From the NCBI RefSeq assembly GCF_050529585.1, contig NZ_CP172882.1, positions 1,984,001-2,048,000 on the forward strand: a stretch of 64,000 bases of DNA. Direction: 5' to 3'. Every line of letters begins with the position of its first letter. Within the stretch, counting starts at the first letter, position 1. The notes under the pieces are model-generated. The model was given only the letters and a program-made list of their open reading frames with translations, was not told the DNA's origin and searched no databases. A program made the translations under genes and the position numbers. Positions 7,416-16,575 of this stretch are shown in pieces. The DNA comes from Enterococcus_D sp050529585 (GTDB taxonomy: Bacteria; Bacillota; Bacilli; Lactobacillales; Enterococcaceae).

Positions 7416-9323
7416 TTAGACAAATTCACTTAAGTATTCCCAGCGATTCATTTTTTCAGCTAACTGTGTCTGTACATCTGCAATTTCTTGTTGCAACTGC
7501 TGCAACTTGGTGAAATCAGCCCCTTGATGGTTCATCTCTTCCGTCAAGGCTTCTTCTCTTGCCTCTAAGTCAGCAATATCGTCCTCAATGGTTGCCCATT
7601 CTTTTTGTTCCATATAACTGAGTTTCTTTTTTGAAACAGCAACTGGTTCATCGTTTTTTGTAATTGACCTTGAATCTGACTGACGATTTGCGTCTGCCGC
7701 TTCTTTGTCTGATCCTTTAAGGGTTTTTCGTGCCAAATACTCATTGATCGAACCATAGTAGGATTCGATCACTCCATGGCCCTCAAAAATCAGCAATTTT
7801 TCTGCTACTTTGTCTAAGAAGTAGCGGTCATGGGAAACTGTGATAACTGCTCCCGGAAATGATTCTAGGTAACTTTCCAACACAGTCAAGGTGTCAATAT
7901 CTAAATCATTGGTAGGTTCATCTAACAACAATACATTTGGTTGTCCTATCAATAATTTCAACAAGAACAAACGCCGTTTTTCTCCACCAGATAGTTTACC
8001 GATTTTCGTTCCATGCATCGAACGTGGAAATAAAAATTGCTCCAACATTTCAGCGACGCTGACTTGACTGCCGTCTGCTTTTTGTACTTCTTCAGCAGCT
8101 TCTTGCAAGTAAGCGATCATGCGCTGATCCGGATCCATTGCCTCATTGGTCTGCGTATAGTAGGCCAATTTAACCGTGCTACCTATCACTCTTTGCCCGG
8201 AATCAAGGTCGATTCTGCCAGCCAAAATGTTCAGTAATGTGGACTTTCCAGCTCCATTTTCACCAGTGATACCCAGACGCTCTCTTGATTGGATCAAGAG
8301 ATCAAAATTTTGCAGCAATCGAAGATTTTCAATGGCATAAGAGGCGTCTTTTAATTCTAACACTTGTTTCCCCAAACGAGTCGCTGCTACATCAATGGCT
8401 ACTTCGCCATTTCTCTTCACTTGATTCAAATTGTCCTTTAAATCATCAAAGCGATCGATGCGGGCTTGTTGCTTGGTTGTACGCGCTTTGGCACCGGTCC
8501 TTATCCAAGCCAATTCGTGCTTGTACAATTGTTTGCGTTTGTCTTCTTGTGTTTCTTCGATCCGTTCTCTTTCTGCTCGGGCATGGAGATAAGTTTCATA
8601 ATTTCCTTGATACTCATGGATCTTGCCAAAGGACAATTCAAAAATGCGGTTGGCTACACGATCCAAAAAATAGCGGTCATGCGTGACCATCATCAATGCG
8701 CCACGATATTGTTTCAAATACCCTTCTAACCATTGGATTGCATCATAGTCTAAATGATTGGTTGGTTCATCTAACAACAATAAATCAGGCGCATCGATCA
8801 AGACTTGCGCCAATCCAACCCGTTTCTTTTGGCCACCGGATAGCTGGCTGACTTGCTGGTCCAAATTGCTGATGCCTAACTTTTGTAAAATGATTTTGGC
8901 AGTGGTATCTGTATGCCACGCATCTGCTTTGTTCATCGCTTCTTCAGCAGCTTGGTATTGTTTCAAGACCGCGGCGTCTCCGCCATTGCCTTCTAACGCC
9001 AACAACGCTTTTTCATATGTGCGAACAACACGAATCAGCGGACTCGTTCCTTGGAATACCGCATCAAGAACGGATAGGTCTTCTGCCAATTGATTTTCTT
9101 GTGACAAAAAGCCGATCCGGTAATCTTGTGCTGCAAAAACAGTTTGCAGATCTCCATCTCCTCGGTCGATGCCTGCAATAATCCTCAGCAAACTCGATTT
9201 TCCGGTTCCATTGACCCCTATCAAGCCAATCCGGTCTTTTTCATGAATCAGAAAAGATAACTGATCAAACAATGTTTTTTCTCCGTAAGTTTTTCGTAAG
9301 TCACTTACTTTCAATTCTTTCAC
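7416..9323 (-). CDS. uup: ABC-F ATPase, Uup type
   Basis: A 635-aa soluble tandem ATPase of the ABC-F family, which acts on ribosomes; Uup is linked to ribosome assembly and DNA branch processing. Walker A1 is at residues 36-43 (GVNGTGKS). The signatures are LSGGQKKRVGLAQ and LSGGEKRRLFLL, with Walker B blocks LLLLDEPTNHLD and LLLDEPTNDLD. The C-terminal 80 residues are an acidic/basic coiled coil, the Uup mark. The GTG start follows AGGAGG by 7 bases. An upstream in-frame ATG is rejected because it overlaps the -10 box of the promoter. Confidence 0.9.
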   Translation of the reverse strand: MKELKVSDLRKTYGEKTLFDQLSFLIHEKDRIGLIGVNGTGKSSLLRIIAGIDRGDGDLQTVFAAQDYRIGFLSQENQLAEDLSVLDAVFQGTSPLIRVVRTYEKALLALEGNGGDAAVLKQYQAAEEAMNKADAWHTDTTAKIILQKLGISNLDQQVSQLSGGQKKRVGLAQVLIDAPDLLLLDEPTNHLDYDAIQWLEGYLKQYRGALMMVTHDRYFLDRVANRIFELSFGKIHEYQGNYETYLHARAERERIEETQEDKRKQLYKHELAWIRTGAKARTTKQQARIDRFDDLKDNLNQVKRNGEVAIDVAATRLGKQVLELKDASYAIENLRLLQNFDLLIQSRERLGITGENGAGKSTLLNILAGRIDLDSGQRVIGSTVKLAYYTQTNEAMDPDQRMIAYLQEAAEEVQKADGSQVSVAEMLEQFLFPRSMHGTKIGKLSGGEKRRLFLLKLLIGQPNVLLLDEPTNDLDIDTLTVLESYLESFPGAVITVSHDRYFLDKVAEKLLIFEGHGVIESYYGSINEYLARKTLKGSDKEAADANRQSDSRSITKNDEPVAVSKKKLSYMEQKEWATIEDDIADLEAREEALTEEMNHQGADFTKLQQLQQEIADVQTQLAEKMNRWEYLSEFV

Positions 9324-9354
9324 AGCAAACCCTCCTGCATTTTTTTCTTCGCTC

Positions 9355-9363
9355 ATTGTACCA
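9355..9363 (-). promoter_or_regulatory. Extended -10 promoter of uup-thyA-folA operon
   Basis: TATGG-TACAAT on the minus strand is an extended -10 element about 32 bases before the GTG start of uup. No good -35 is visible. It fixes the transcript start downstream of the alternative ATG. Confidence 0.5.
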
Positions 9364-9431
9364 TATTCTGACTTTTGTTGGTGGGTTTCTCCCAAAAACA
9401 TCTTCAACAATCTTAACAATCAATACGACGA

Positions 9432-9480
9432 AAATGCCCCAACTTCAACCTTTGATTGAAGGCTGAAGTTGAGGCGTTTT
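9432..9480 (-). terminator. Bidirectional terminator after antiporter gene
   Basis: A long interrupted stem (GCCcCAACTTCA-CCTT with GAAGG-TGAAGTTGaGGC), flanked by AAAA and TTTT, lies 18 bases past the antiporter stop and before the uup promoter. Confidence 0.82.
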
Positions 9481-9497
9481 GCCAATCGAGGACCAAA

Positions 9498-11534
9498 TCA
9501 ATGCCTAAACATTCGTTGTTTAGGCTGTTCATCTGCCCGTGACATAGCATAGGATTCCAAAAGGTTGACATTCCGACGATATTCATTGGCGGACAAAGTA
9601 GAAATTTTTTCGCTGACCTCATATTCATCGATGGTTTTGCGTTCCAAATAATATCCCCATAAAATTTTCTTCACGAAAATCGAGTCTTGTTCGATCATGA
9701 TCGTTTCAAAGAAATTGCTATGTTCAAAACGCTTGATACTCATTTCTCGTTGGCGAATAAAGAAGTTGATCAATGATGAATCATAGACATCTTCTAAGTT
9801 GCTTAAACTATGAAAAATATAGTCACTATTTTTGAGATAGATTTTTTGTACTTCTGAAATATCACGCTGTTTCAACGCTGCTTTAAATTGCTGCTGACGT
9901 TGAATAAACAAGCGGGGATGGAAAATGATCCGTAGAAAACGTTGGATGAAAAATAGCCAGAAACTAAAGAAGGATAAAATTTGTTTTGCCAATGAATGTT
10001 GTTGCTGAGAGATAAACCTTGAATAAAAACGGTAGCCATTCAGACTGACTTGGCCATTGCGGTAGGCTTCATCTAAACCATCTTGCTCAATCGATAGAAT
10101 CAATCCTTGAATCTCTTGAATCTCTTGTTTTTCTGAATCAGTTAAACTGTTGCGATACAGTTCCCAGCGGCGATTTTCATATGAATTGATCACTGCTTCA
10201 ATGGCCAAACGCCCTTTATCGGAGAGTTCTTGCTTTTCTTCAATCTCTAATTGTTGGATCACATCTTCTAAGATCAATAAATGATTGAAATCGACACTTT
10301 CAGAAGCTTCACCATCTGCCAAATAAGGCAAGACCATCACACTGATCACCAATGTCAGCAAAATCACACAAGCAGTCAAAAAGAGCAAGAGACTACGTTC
10401 TTCAAATCTAGCACCATTGACCATGACTGGCAAAATAAAAATGGCTGCCAAACTGACCGTTCCTTTGACGCCGCCGAAGGTCAATAAGGCCGTTTCTCGC
10501 AAAGATACTTGTTTCTTGGTCTGTAAAAAAAGGTAATAAAACAATAAAAAAGCAAAACGAACGATAAATATCATGGCTGTCACGATCAAAACAGTCACAA
10601 CCAAATGCCAATTGGCATAACTTTTACTTTCCCAAATTGGTGAAAAGACTTGTGACAATTCGATACCTAAAAATAAAAATACGAGTGCATTCAAAGTGAA
10701 AACGACGGTTGACCACGTACTACCAGAGATATTGGCCAACTCAGCATCGAATAGAGAAATCTGCCGTTTTCTTTGGGCCTGGGCAACACCAGCAACTACA
10801 GCTGCAATAATCCCAGAAACACCAATCATTTCTGCCAGAAGATAGGCAGCAAACGGTAAAAGCAGTTCAATCAGTAGATAGACGGTTACATCTTGGGCTG
10901 AAATTTTTTCGATAAAGCGTAAAATTTTGCGCTTGAGCCAGACCACCAGATAACCGACCAAACCGCCCCCAATACTGGAAAAAAGCAACTGGAATCCGGC
11001 ATTGGCAACAGAAAAAGTGCCTGTGGTCAATGCAACAATTGCAAACTGTAAAGCAGTTACTCCGGAAGCATCATTCAACAATCCTTCACCTTCGAGAATA
11101 TGCATGATATGTTTGGATATTTTTAACCTTTTGGCCAATGATGAGACCGCCACTGCATCAGTCGGTCCTAAAGCAGCACCAAATGCAAAACAAGCGGCTA
11201 ACGGAATCGTTGGCATCAGCCAATGCAACGTACCGCCAATAGCAAACAGCGTCATTAGTACCCCACCAAAGGCCAGAAATAAAATGATTTTACTATTTTT
11301 GAGGATCTCGGGGACATCAGCCCGCTCTCCTTCTCGAAACAAAAGTGGTCCAATAATCATGACCAGAAACATTTCAGGTTCAAAAGCAATGTCTTGCCCT
11401 AATTTGGTCAGTCCTAAAAGAATGCCAAGTATGATTTGAATGAAAAAAATAGGGACGGAGGGCAAGATTTTACTTGCCACATTAGAAAGGGTAACGAGGA
11501 GTGCGATGACAATGACAAGTTCAATAAATTCCAT
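9498..11534 (-). CDS. CPA1-family Na+/H+ (cation/proton) antiporter
   Basis: A 678-aa protein with about twelve membrane helices in the first 405 residues. Typical NhaP/NHE transport motifs are ALGPTDAVAVSSLAKRL and GEGLLNDASGVTAL, with the ion-binding Asp of the NDA block. The remaining 270 residues are a charged cytoplasmic tail, long for the family and probably regulatory. It exchanges Na+ (or K+) for protons. It starts 3 bases after the small coiled-coil gene, so both form one unit ending at the 9.45-kb terminator. Confidence 0.92.
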   Translation of the reverse strand: MEFIELVIVIALLVTLSNVASKILPSVPIFFIQIILGILLGLTKLGQDIAFEPEMFLVMIIGPLLFREGERADVPEILKNSKIILFLAFGGVLMTLFAIGGTLHWLMPTIPLAACFAFGAALGPTDAVAVSSLAKRLKISKHIMHILEGEGLLNDASGVTALQFAIVALTTGTFSVANAGFQLLFSSIGGGLVGYLVVWLKRKILRFIEKISAQDVTVYLLIELLLPFAAYLLAEMIGVSGIIAAVVAGVAQAQRKRQISLFDAELANISGSTWSTVVFTLNALVFLFLGIELSQVFSPIWESKSYANWHLVVTVLIVTAMIFIVRFAFLLFYYLFLQTKKQVSLRETALLTFGGVKGTVSLAAIFILPVMVNGARFEERSLLLFLTACVILLTLVISVMVLPYLADGEASESVDFNHLLILEDVIQQLEIEEKQELSDKGRLAIEAVINSYENRRWELYRNSLTDSEKQEIQEIQGLILSIEQDGLDEAYRNGQVSLNGYRFYSRFISQQQHSLAKQILSFFSFWLFFIQRFLRIIFHPRLFIQRQQQFKAALKQRDISEVQKIYLKNSDYIFHSLSNLEDVYDSSLINFFIRQREMSIKRFEHSNFFETIMIEQDSIFVKKILWGYYLERKTIDEYEVSEKISTLSANEYRRNVNLLESYAMSRADEQPKQRMFRH

Positions 11535-11537
11535 CCA

Positions 11538-11819
11538 TTACCCTCTTTTCTTTCGGATAGCCAATAACAATTCAAGAAAATCTTCTTTTCTCAGTAAGAT
11601 TTTCTCGTTGAGAAGATTTAGCTCCTTTTCATTATTTTCGATCTCACATTGGACTCTGCGCGATTCCAAGCGATATAAGTCATGTTTCATCCGTTCGAAT
11701 TTTCGAAACAACAACGGATTTTTGCGTTGCAGATAGTCGCGCATTTCTTTCTTTTCAGCTGGTGTGAATTGGCTTAATTGCCGCATTAATTCTTGTTTGC
11801 TTAAACATTCTTTATTCAT
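11538..11819 (-). CDS. Small coiled-coil protein upstream of antiporter
   Basis: 93 aa, highly charged, predicted entirely helical with heptad-like Leu spacing (LYRLESRRVQ, NEKELNLLNEKILL). No known domain is recognised. AAGGAG precedes the ATG by 13 bases, which is rather far. The stop is 3 bases from the antiporter start, so translation is probably coupled. It might be a regulatory partner for the antiporter tail, but that is inference from position only. Confidence 0.65.
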   Translation of the reverse strand: MNKECLSKQELMRQLSQFTPAEKKEMRDYLQRKNPLLFRKFERMKHDLYRLESRRVQCEIENNEKELNLLNEKILLRKEDFLELLLAIRKKRG

Positions 11820-11977
11820 GGTTTCCCTGTTACTCCTTTGTTTCTAACTCTGAATTTAAATAATAAATGCTGAATTATTTCTTTTGACCGCTTGTATTCT
11901 ATGCCAATCATTTAAAAATAGCAAGTCTTTCCCACTAAAAGAATATTTTCTATTTGATTTCTTAATGGAATCAAAAA

Positions 11978-12007
11978 AAAACGCAGGCAAGACCTGCGAT
12001 TTTTTTC
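11978..12007 (-). terminator. Terminator after class B PBP gene
   Basis: A CGCAGG/CCTGCG stem with a 5-base loop is flanked by A8 and T7, 10 bases past the PBP stop. Confidence 0.88.
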
Positions 12008-12016
12008 GTGCATAGC

Positions 12017-14137
12017 TTATTTCATATATAAATCATAGTAAGCATCCATGATTTCTTTGGCAATCTTCACATTAGGATGGCTAGTGGTAGCAGATTTCAG
12101 TTGCGGCATTACGATAGCAATGGCAATATCTGCATCATCACTTGGCCCATAAGCCACAATGTTCAAATTGACCAAATTGATCGTATTGCCATTGCTGTCA
12201 ACGATTGGTGTTTCAGCAGTCCCTGTTTTTGCTGACACATCCATTTTAGCAGAAGCCAATCCTGTCGCTGTCGCCCATGCATCTGTTCCATGAACTGCTT
12301 CATAAAAACCTTGTTGGATAAGCTGCATTTGTGCATCACTGATTCCTACTTCGTTCAAAACAGTCGGTTCGATAGCAGATTTCATCGTCCCTAAACCACC
12401 CGTTTCATCATTGCCATAAATACCAGAAACGATATGTGGTTGCAACCGTTGACCGCCATTAGCAACAGTTGCTGCATATTGTGCCAACTGCAAAGTCGTA
12501 TAGGTATCGAACTGACCAAACGCTAAATCGAGGATTTTTCCGCCATCACTGACAGAATCCATATTTTCAATCGATGTGCTGATTCCGGTCGCTTCACCGG
12601 GTAGATCAATACCCGTTTTAGTGCCCATACCAAAAGAAGCAAAGGCCGTTCGTAATTTGTTATAAACATCTCCTTGGCGATCCACTGTTGGAATCGAGAT
12701 GCCCGCTTGATAATCGATCCCCATCAAACGCAAGGCAACTTGCATCATGTATGAGTTAGAAGAGACTTCCAATGCTTGGACAGCGGATAAATTCCGGTTA
12801 TTCGCACCAGTCGGGTTAAAGATCGAGGCTTTGACATCTGACCCGATACGGATCGGTTGATCATACAAGACTTCATTGCCGCTGATCACACCATTTTCCC
12901 AGCCAGCTGCTAAGGTACCGCCTTTAACGACCGAACCTGGTACAAAGGCATTGATAAAGGTGCCGATAGCATTTTCTTGCAAATCATTTGATTTGGTTTC
13001 ATGTTGATATCCTGACATCGCTAAGACGCCACCGGTTTTAGGATTTAATGCCACAGCATAGACACCTGGTGAATACTCCGCTGCGCCAGAATCTATCAAG
13101 TCTTGGAAGTTGTCTTGCAAAATTTGATCGACTTCTTTTTGGAATTTGGCATCTAATGTTAACACCAAGTTATCCCCTTTGGCTCCAGCATAGGTTTCTT
13201 TTTGGCTTTCAATATTATTACTATTATCCAGTGTGATTTCTGAAATAGATTTGGTTCCTTGTAAAACCTCTTCATATTGTTGTTCCAAATAACTACGACC
13301 AACACGATCATTTCGGGCATAACCTTTAGCAAGAAAAGCATCTAAACTTTCTTCAGGGATCCCTTGCTCCTCGCTGGTCACCGTTCCGATCAGACTTGCA
13401 AGAGAGCTGCCCTCAACGATTTTTCTGGTCCAATCCGTGCCAGTCGAAACGCCTGGGAGATCCACCATATTTTCAGCAACGATTGCCAGTTCTTCGTCAG
13501 ACACATCGGCTGTTTTAATAAAGACAGTACTTAGCGATTGGGCACTATTCATTCGTTTGAATATCGTAGCTGTTTCTAATTCAGCATCTGAAAAGTCGAT
13601 TTCTTCCTCTGTCACCTTGGCAACAGTAGCTGTATATTGCTCTGAAGTTGATAATGCCTTTTCTTTATCGGATAAACGATCTGTCGCTGTTTCTAAATTG
13701 TCTTCATCAGCCAACCAAAAATCTTTCAGATCTCTTTCAGTTAAATTCTTATCGACTGGTACATTGATCAACTCACTTAATTTCTTTGCAGTATCAAGAA
13801 GATTTTGTGCCGTCATTTTATTGCCACGGGTAAAGGTAATTGCTGCATTGGCTTGGTTTTCTACTAAGGCTTTACCTGAGGCATCATAGATCATTCCCCG
13901 AGGGGAACTCCCCTTGACTTCAACAACAGAAGAGGCCTTTAATTGCTTTTCTATATTCTCGCCATTGACGATTTGTAAATACCCCAATTGAACGATCAAT
14001 GCAACAAATAATGCAAATATAATAAAAAATAAAAAGTTCAATCGAAACGGTACATGAGATTTGCGATACGCCTTGGCCTTAGGTTCTTCTGGCCCTTTCC
14101 GTATGCTATAGACTACTTTATCTCTTAAATTCTTCAT
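12017..14137 (-). CDS. Class B penicillin-binding protein (PBP2/PBP2b type transpeptidase)
   Basis: A 706-aa membrane-anchored D,D-transpeptidase for peptidoglycan cross-linking. The cytoplasmic start is basic, and a single helix spans about residues 32-52. The dimerisation/pedestal domain includes RGMIYDASGKAL, with RVGRSYLEQQYE at about 279-290. Catalytic motifs of the penicilloyl-serine fold are intact: SVVK at 402-405, SSN at 459-461 and KTG at 637-639. It resembles the elongation-type PBPs of cocci. It is not the low-affinity PBP5 type, as far as motif context shows. It is a single-gene unit. Confidence 0.93.
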   Translation of the reverse strand: MKNLRDKVVYSIRKGPEEPKAKAYRKSHVPFRLNFLFFIIFALFVALIVQLGYLQIVNGENIEKQLKASSVVEVKGSSPRGMIYDASGKALVENQANAAITFTRGNKMTAQNLLDTAKKLSELINVPVDKNLTERDLKDFWLADEDNLETATDRLSDKEKALSTSEQYTATVAKVTEEEIDFSDAELETATIFKRMNSAQSLSTVFIKTADVSDEELAIVAENMVDLPGVSTGTDWTRKIVEGSSLASLIGTVTSEEQGIPEESLDAFLAKGYARNDRVGRSYLEQQYEEVLQGTKSISEITLDNSNNIESQKETYAGAKGDNLVLTLDAKFQKEVDQILQDNFQDLIDSGAAEYSPGVYAVALNPKTGGVLAMSGYQHETKSNDLQENAIGTFINAFVPGSVVKGGTLAAGWENGVISGNEVLYDQPIRIGSDVKASIFNPTGANNRNLSAVQALEVSSNSYMMQVALRLMGIDYQAGISIPTVDRQGDVYNKLRTAFASFGMGTKTGIDLPGEATGISTSIENMDSVSDGGKILDLAFGQFDTYTTLQLAQYAATVANGGQRLQPHIVSGIYGNDETGGLGTMKSAIEPTVLNEVGISDAQMQLIQQGFYEAVHGTDAWATATGLASAKMDVSAKTGTAETPIVDSNGNTINLVNLNIVAYGPSDDADIAIAIVMPQLKSATTSHPNVKIAKEIMDAYYDLYMK

Positions 14138-14420
14138 CTCATCTATCCTTCCAATCTATAGTGACTACCGTCCTATTTTACCAAAAAAATCGCTGGGAAA
14201 CCGAAAAAAAAGCAAATATCCCTAAATCCTTAGAAAAAACTATAAGAATCCATTCTTATTCACCAGAATGTTTCACAGTTTCGCAAAGCACCCTATTTAT
14301 CTAAATCAAACAATTATTATTTTAAGCTTTCTTCAATCTTTTCATACGCTATGTGCGTGAAACAAGAATGAAACTTTGCTGTTTGTGGAAAACTATCCTT
14401 GCCTTGATATTTGATATGCA
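14138..14420. other. Noncoding region upstream of PBP with a perfect palindrome
   Basis: No ORF with a ribosome site is seen. At 14242-14259 lies ATAAGAAT-CC-ATTCTTAT, a perfect 8-2-8 palindrome about 105 bases upstream of the PBP start. TTTCAC and GTGAAA copies further upstream form a loose inverted pair. A weak promoter-like pair (TTGGTA, 18 bases, TATAGA) lies 25-55 bases before the PBP ATG. Confidence 0.4.
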
Positions 14421-14485
14421 AAAAAAGCAATCAATCTCAAACGTAGGGCTCAATTATTTTGTCCCTATCATTTCAATTGATTGCT
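14421..14485 (-). terminator. Probable terminator after LCP gene
   Basis: AGCAATCAAT and ATTGATTGCT form a 10-bp stem enclosing a second TAGGG/CCCTA hairpin. On the minus strand a T6 run follows. It lies 25 bases past the LCP stop. The long loop is unusual. Confidence 0.6.
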
Positions 14486-14509
14486 CATTTTAAAACAGCC
14501 AAAGATAAA

Positions 14510-15562
14510 TCAATAACTTGACCCATCGTCGACATACGCATCATCGGTTTCTTCCCCATCAGAATAGCCTGTCGTATCATCATATAGCTGATAATCTGAA
14601 TAACCGTCCGTATATTCATCCCCTTGGGATAGCGTATCGTTTGTCGGTAATCCCAATTGCTCTTTCAGCAAATTTTGCGCATTCAGTAACTGATTGATTC
14701 CTAATAACTGATAATACACACCATTCATCAATTGCCCTTCGCCTTGGAGCTGTTCTTGATTGATCGTAGTGAATGCCGGAATATAGTTCGTGCCAATATC
14801 CAACATATCCTCCCAAGTCAAATCTGTTTTGGAGTTTTTTTCGACAGCTTTTAAAATTTTCTGATAATTGCTGACACCGTCCAAACTCATGACTTTTTTG
14901 AGAATTTTTTCAACAACTTCTCGCTGACGTTTTTGTCGACCAATATCACCCTCAGGATCTTGCTTACGCATGCGCGCATAAGCCAAGCCGGTTTTCCCAT
15001 CCAAAGTGATCGTTCCTTTCGGCACATGAACCCCTTCTAAAGTGAAGTCGATCTCATTGGTGACTTCAATGCCTCCAACAGCATCGATCAAATCACGCAT
15101 CCCTTGCATATTGATGGTTACATAATGATCGATCGGGATATCCAATAAGTTTTCTACCGAATCCATCGACATTGCCTCACCGCCAAATGCATAGGCATGG
15201 TTTAACTTGTCCAATGTACCATATCCCACGATTTGGGTATAAATATCTCGATCAAGACTCAGGATCGTTGATTCTTTCTTTTCAGGATTGACTGTCACCA
15301 CCATCATACTATCCGAGCGTCCTTGCTCCGTTCTACCCAAAGCACCTGTATCGATACCCAATAAAAGAATCGAAAATGGATCACGGTCCTCAATACTGAC
15401 CGCTTCTTTTCGCTTGGTGGTTGTCCGATCCACAGTTTGAGAGATTTGATCAAAGGTTTTGCTCGTATCTTCGTAGACGCGCATCCCGTAGACAGTCACA
15501 CCAATAACACCTATCACCAAAATCCCTAAAATTCCCAAAATCACTTTTTGATATACTCGCAT
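14510..15562 (-). CDS. LCP family (LytR-CpsA-Psr) wall-polymer ligase
   Basis: A 350-aa protein with one N-terminal membrane helix (about residues 5-25) and an extracellular LCP domain. Marks are LLLGIDTG, GRSDSMMVVTVNP, SLDRDIYTQI, YAFGGEAMSMDSVENLL and GLAYARMRKQDPEGDIGRQKRQ with the conserved Arg pair. LCP enzymes move undecaprenyl-linked wall polymers onto peptidoglycan. The C-terminal 35 residues are very rich in Asp, Tyr, Gly and Thr, an atypical acidic tail. The ATG follows GGGGTG. It lies next to tagG/tagH, which fits attachment of teichoic acid exported by them. Confidence 0.92.
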   Translation of the reverse strand: MRVYQKVILGILGILVIGVIGVTVYGMRVYEDTSKTFDQISQTVDRTTTKRKEAVSIEDRDPFSILLLGIDTGALGRTEQGRSDSMMVVTVNPEKKESTILSLDRDIYTQIVGYGTLDKLNHAYAFGGEAMSMDSVENLLDIPIDHYVTINMQGMRDLIDAVGGIEVTNEIDFTLEGVHVPKGTITLDGKTGLAYARMRKQDPEGDIGRQKRQREVVEKILKKVMSLDGVSNYQKILKAVEKNSKTDLTWEDMLDIGTNYIPAFTTINQEQLQGEGQLMNGVYYQLLGINQLLNAQNLLKEQLGLPTNDTLSQGDEYTDGYSDYQLYDDTTGYSDGEETDDAYVDDGSSY

Positions 15563-15694
15563 TTTGCACCCCGCAATAAATCTTGATTCACGCAATAGAC
15601 CCTCTACTGTGTATAAAAAACAGCAATCGCTCTCATTGACTAAAAACAATTTTAACAGAACAGTCACTGTTTTAAAATGTAAAATATTCGTTTT

Positions 15695-15722
15695 ATAAAA
15701 AAAAGCCCTAAAAAGGACTTTT
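15695..15722 (-). terminator. Terminator overlapping end of tagG
   Basis: AAAAGcCC/GGaCTTTT stem with a TAAAAA loop, followed on the minus strand by a T-run. It touches the tagG stop codon. Confidence 0.7.
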
Positions 15723-16531
15723 TAGATATAGTCAACAAAGCGGGCACGGAATTTCATATGCAAGTGACTACCGAGTATGAGAAGCATCAATGTGATACAC
15801 CAGAAAATCAACGTGTAGGTTGTCTTCTCCCAAACCCAGCCACGGGATAAAAATGCATCTCTGAAGCCTTCTATTAAATAATAAATAGGATTCAATCTTA
15901 AAATTTTGATCAACCAGATCGGCATATTTCGATTGTTGATATCCCAAATAGGACCAGATACATAAAAAAGTAACCGCAACACTGATTGTAAAAAGATATG
16001 ATAGTCCCTAACCAAAACAGTAATCGTTGCATTTAATAGCCCAAAAGCAAACAAGAAAATAACCATAGCTACAAAATAATAAATAAATTGCAGCCAATAT
16101 AGCGTTGGCGTCACTCCTACAAGAAATAAAGAACCAACAACGATCGCTACCATTGGAATATAAGACGATAGATTACTGATAATATTGATCGACGGCAAAA
16201 TGCTTACTGGAAACTTCATCTTCGCCACCATACCAACTTGACGATGGATACTGTTCGAAGCACCTAAAATCGAGGCACTCACATAAAACCAAGCCGTGAT
16301 CCCAATCAACATCCATACAATAAATGGCACGCCTTCAACTTCCCGATTGCCATTAACCCCTAATCCAAAAACCAGGTAATAGATACCTACCTGAATGGCC
16401 GGATTTAAAATCTGCCAAGCCAAGCCTAGGTAGTGACTTTGATAAGTAGCTTTGTCTTCATACCTCGACATGCGGAATACAATCCCAGCATGTTTAAATT
16501 GTTCTGTTATAACTGCTGCAATTTCTTTCAC
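15722..16531 (-). CDS. tagG: Teichoic acid export ABC permease TagG/TarG
   Basis: A 269-aa ABC-2 type permease with six predicted helices. SRYEDKATYQSHYLGLAWQILNP is the amphipathic start conserved in polysaccharide exporters. LRLLFYVSGPIWDINN and NPIYYLIEGFRDAFLSRGW are further TagG/RfbA blocks. It pairs with TagH to flip undecaprenyl-linked wall polymer across the membrane. The start is GTG after AAGGAAG. The order tagH then tagG, 44 bases apart, is transcribed as one unit. Confidence 0.93.
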   Translation of the reverse strand: MKEIAAVITEQFKHAGIVFRMSRYEDKATYQSHYLGLAWQILNPAIQVGIYYLVFGLGVNGNREVEGVPFIVWMLIGITAWFYVSASILGASNSIHRQVGMVAKMKFPVSILPSINIISNLSSYIPMVAIVVGSLFLVGVTPTLYWLQFIYYFVAMVIFLFAFGLLNATITVLVRDYHIFLQSVLRLLFYVSGPIWDINNRNMPIWLIKILRLNPIYYLIEGFRDAFLSRGWVWEKTTYTLIFWCITLMLLILGSHLHMKFRARFVDYI

Positions 16532-16575
16532 AAAATTCTTCCTTTTCTATTCGAACTATATAATGATGTTCTTTT

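Noticed and set aside
11002..11439. 145-aa plus-strand frame inside the antiporter gene
   Set aside because: A shadow of the antiporter's hydrophobic codons; no ribosome site and no motif.
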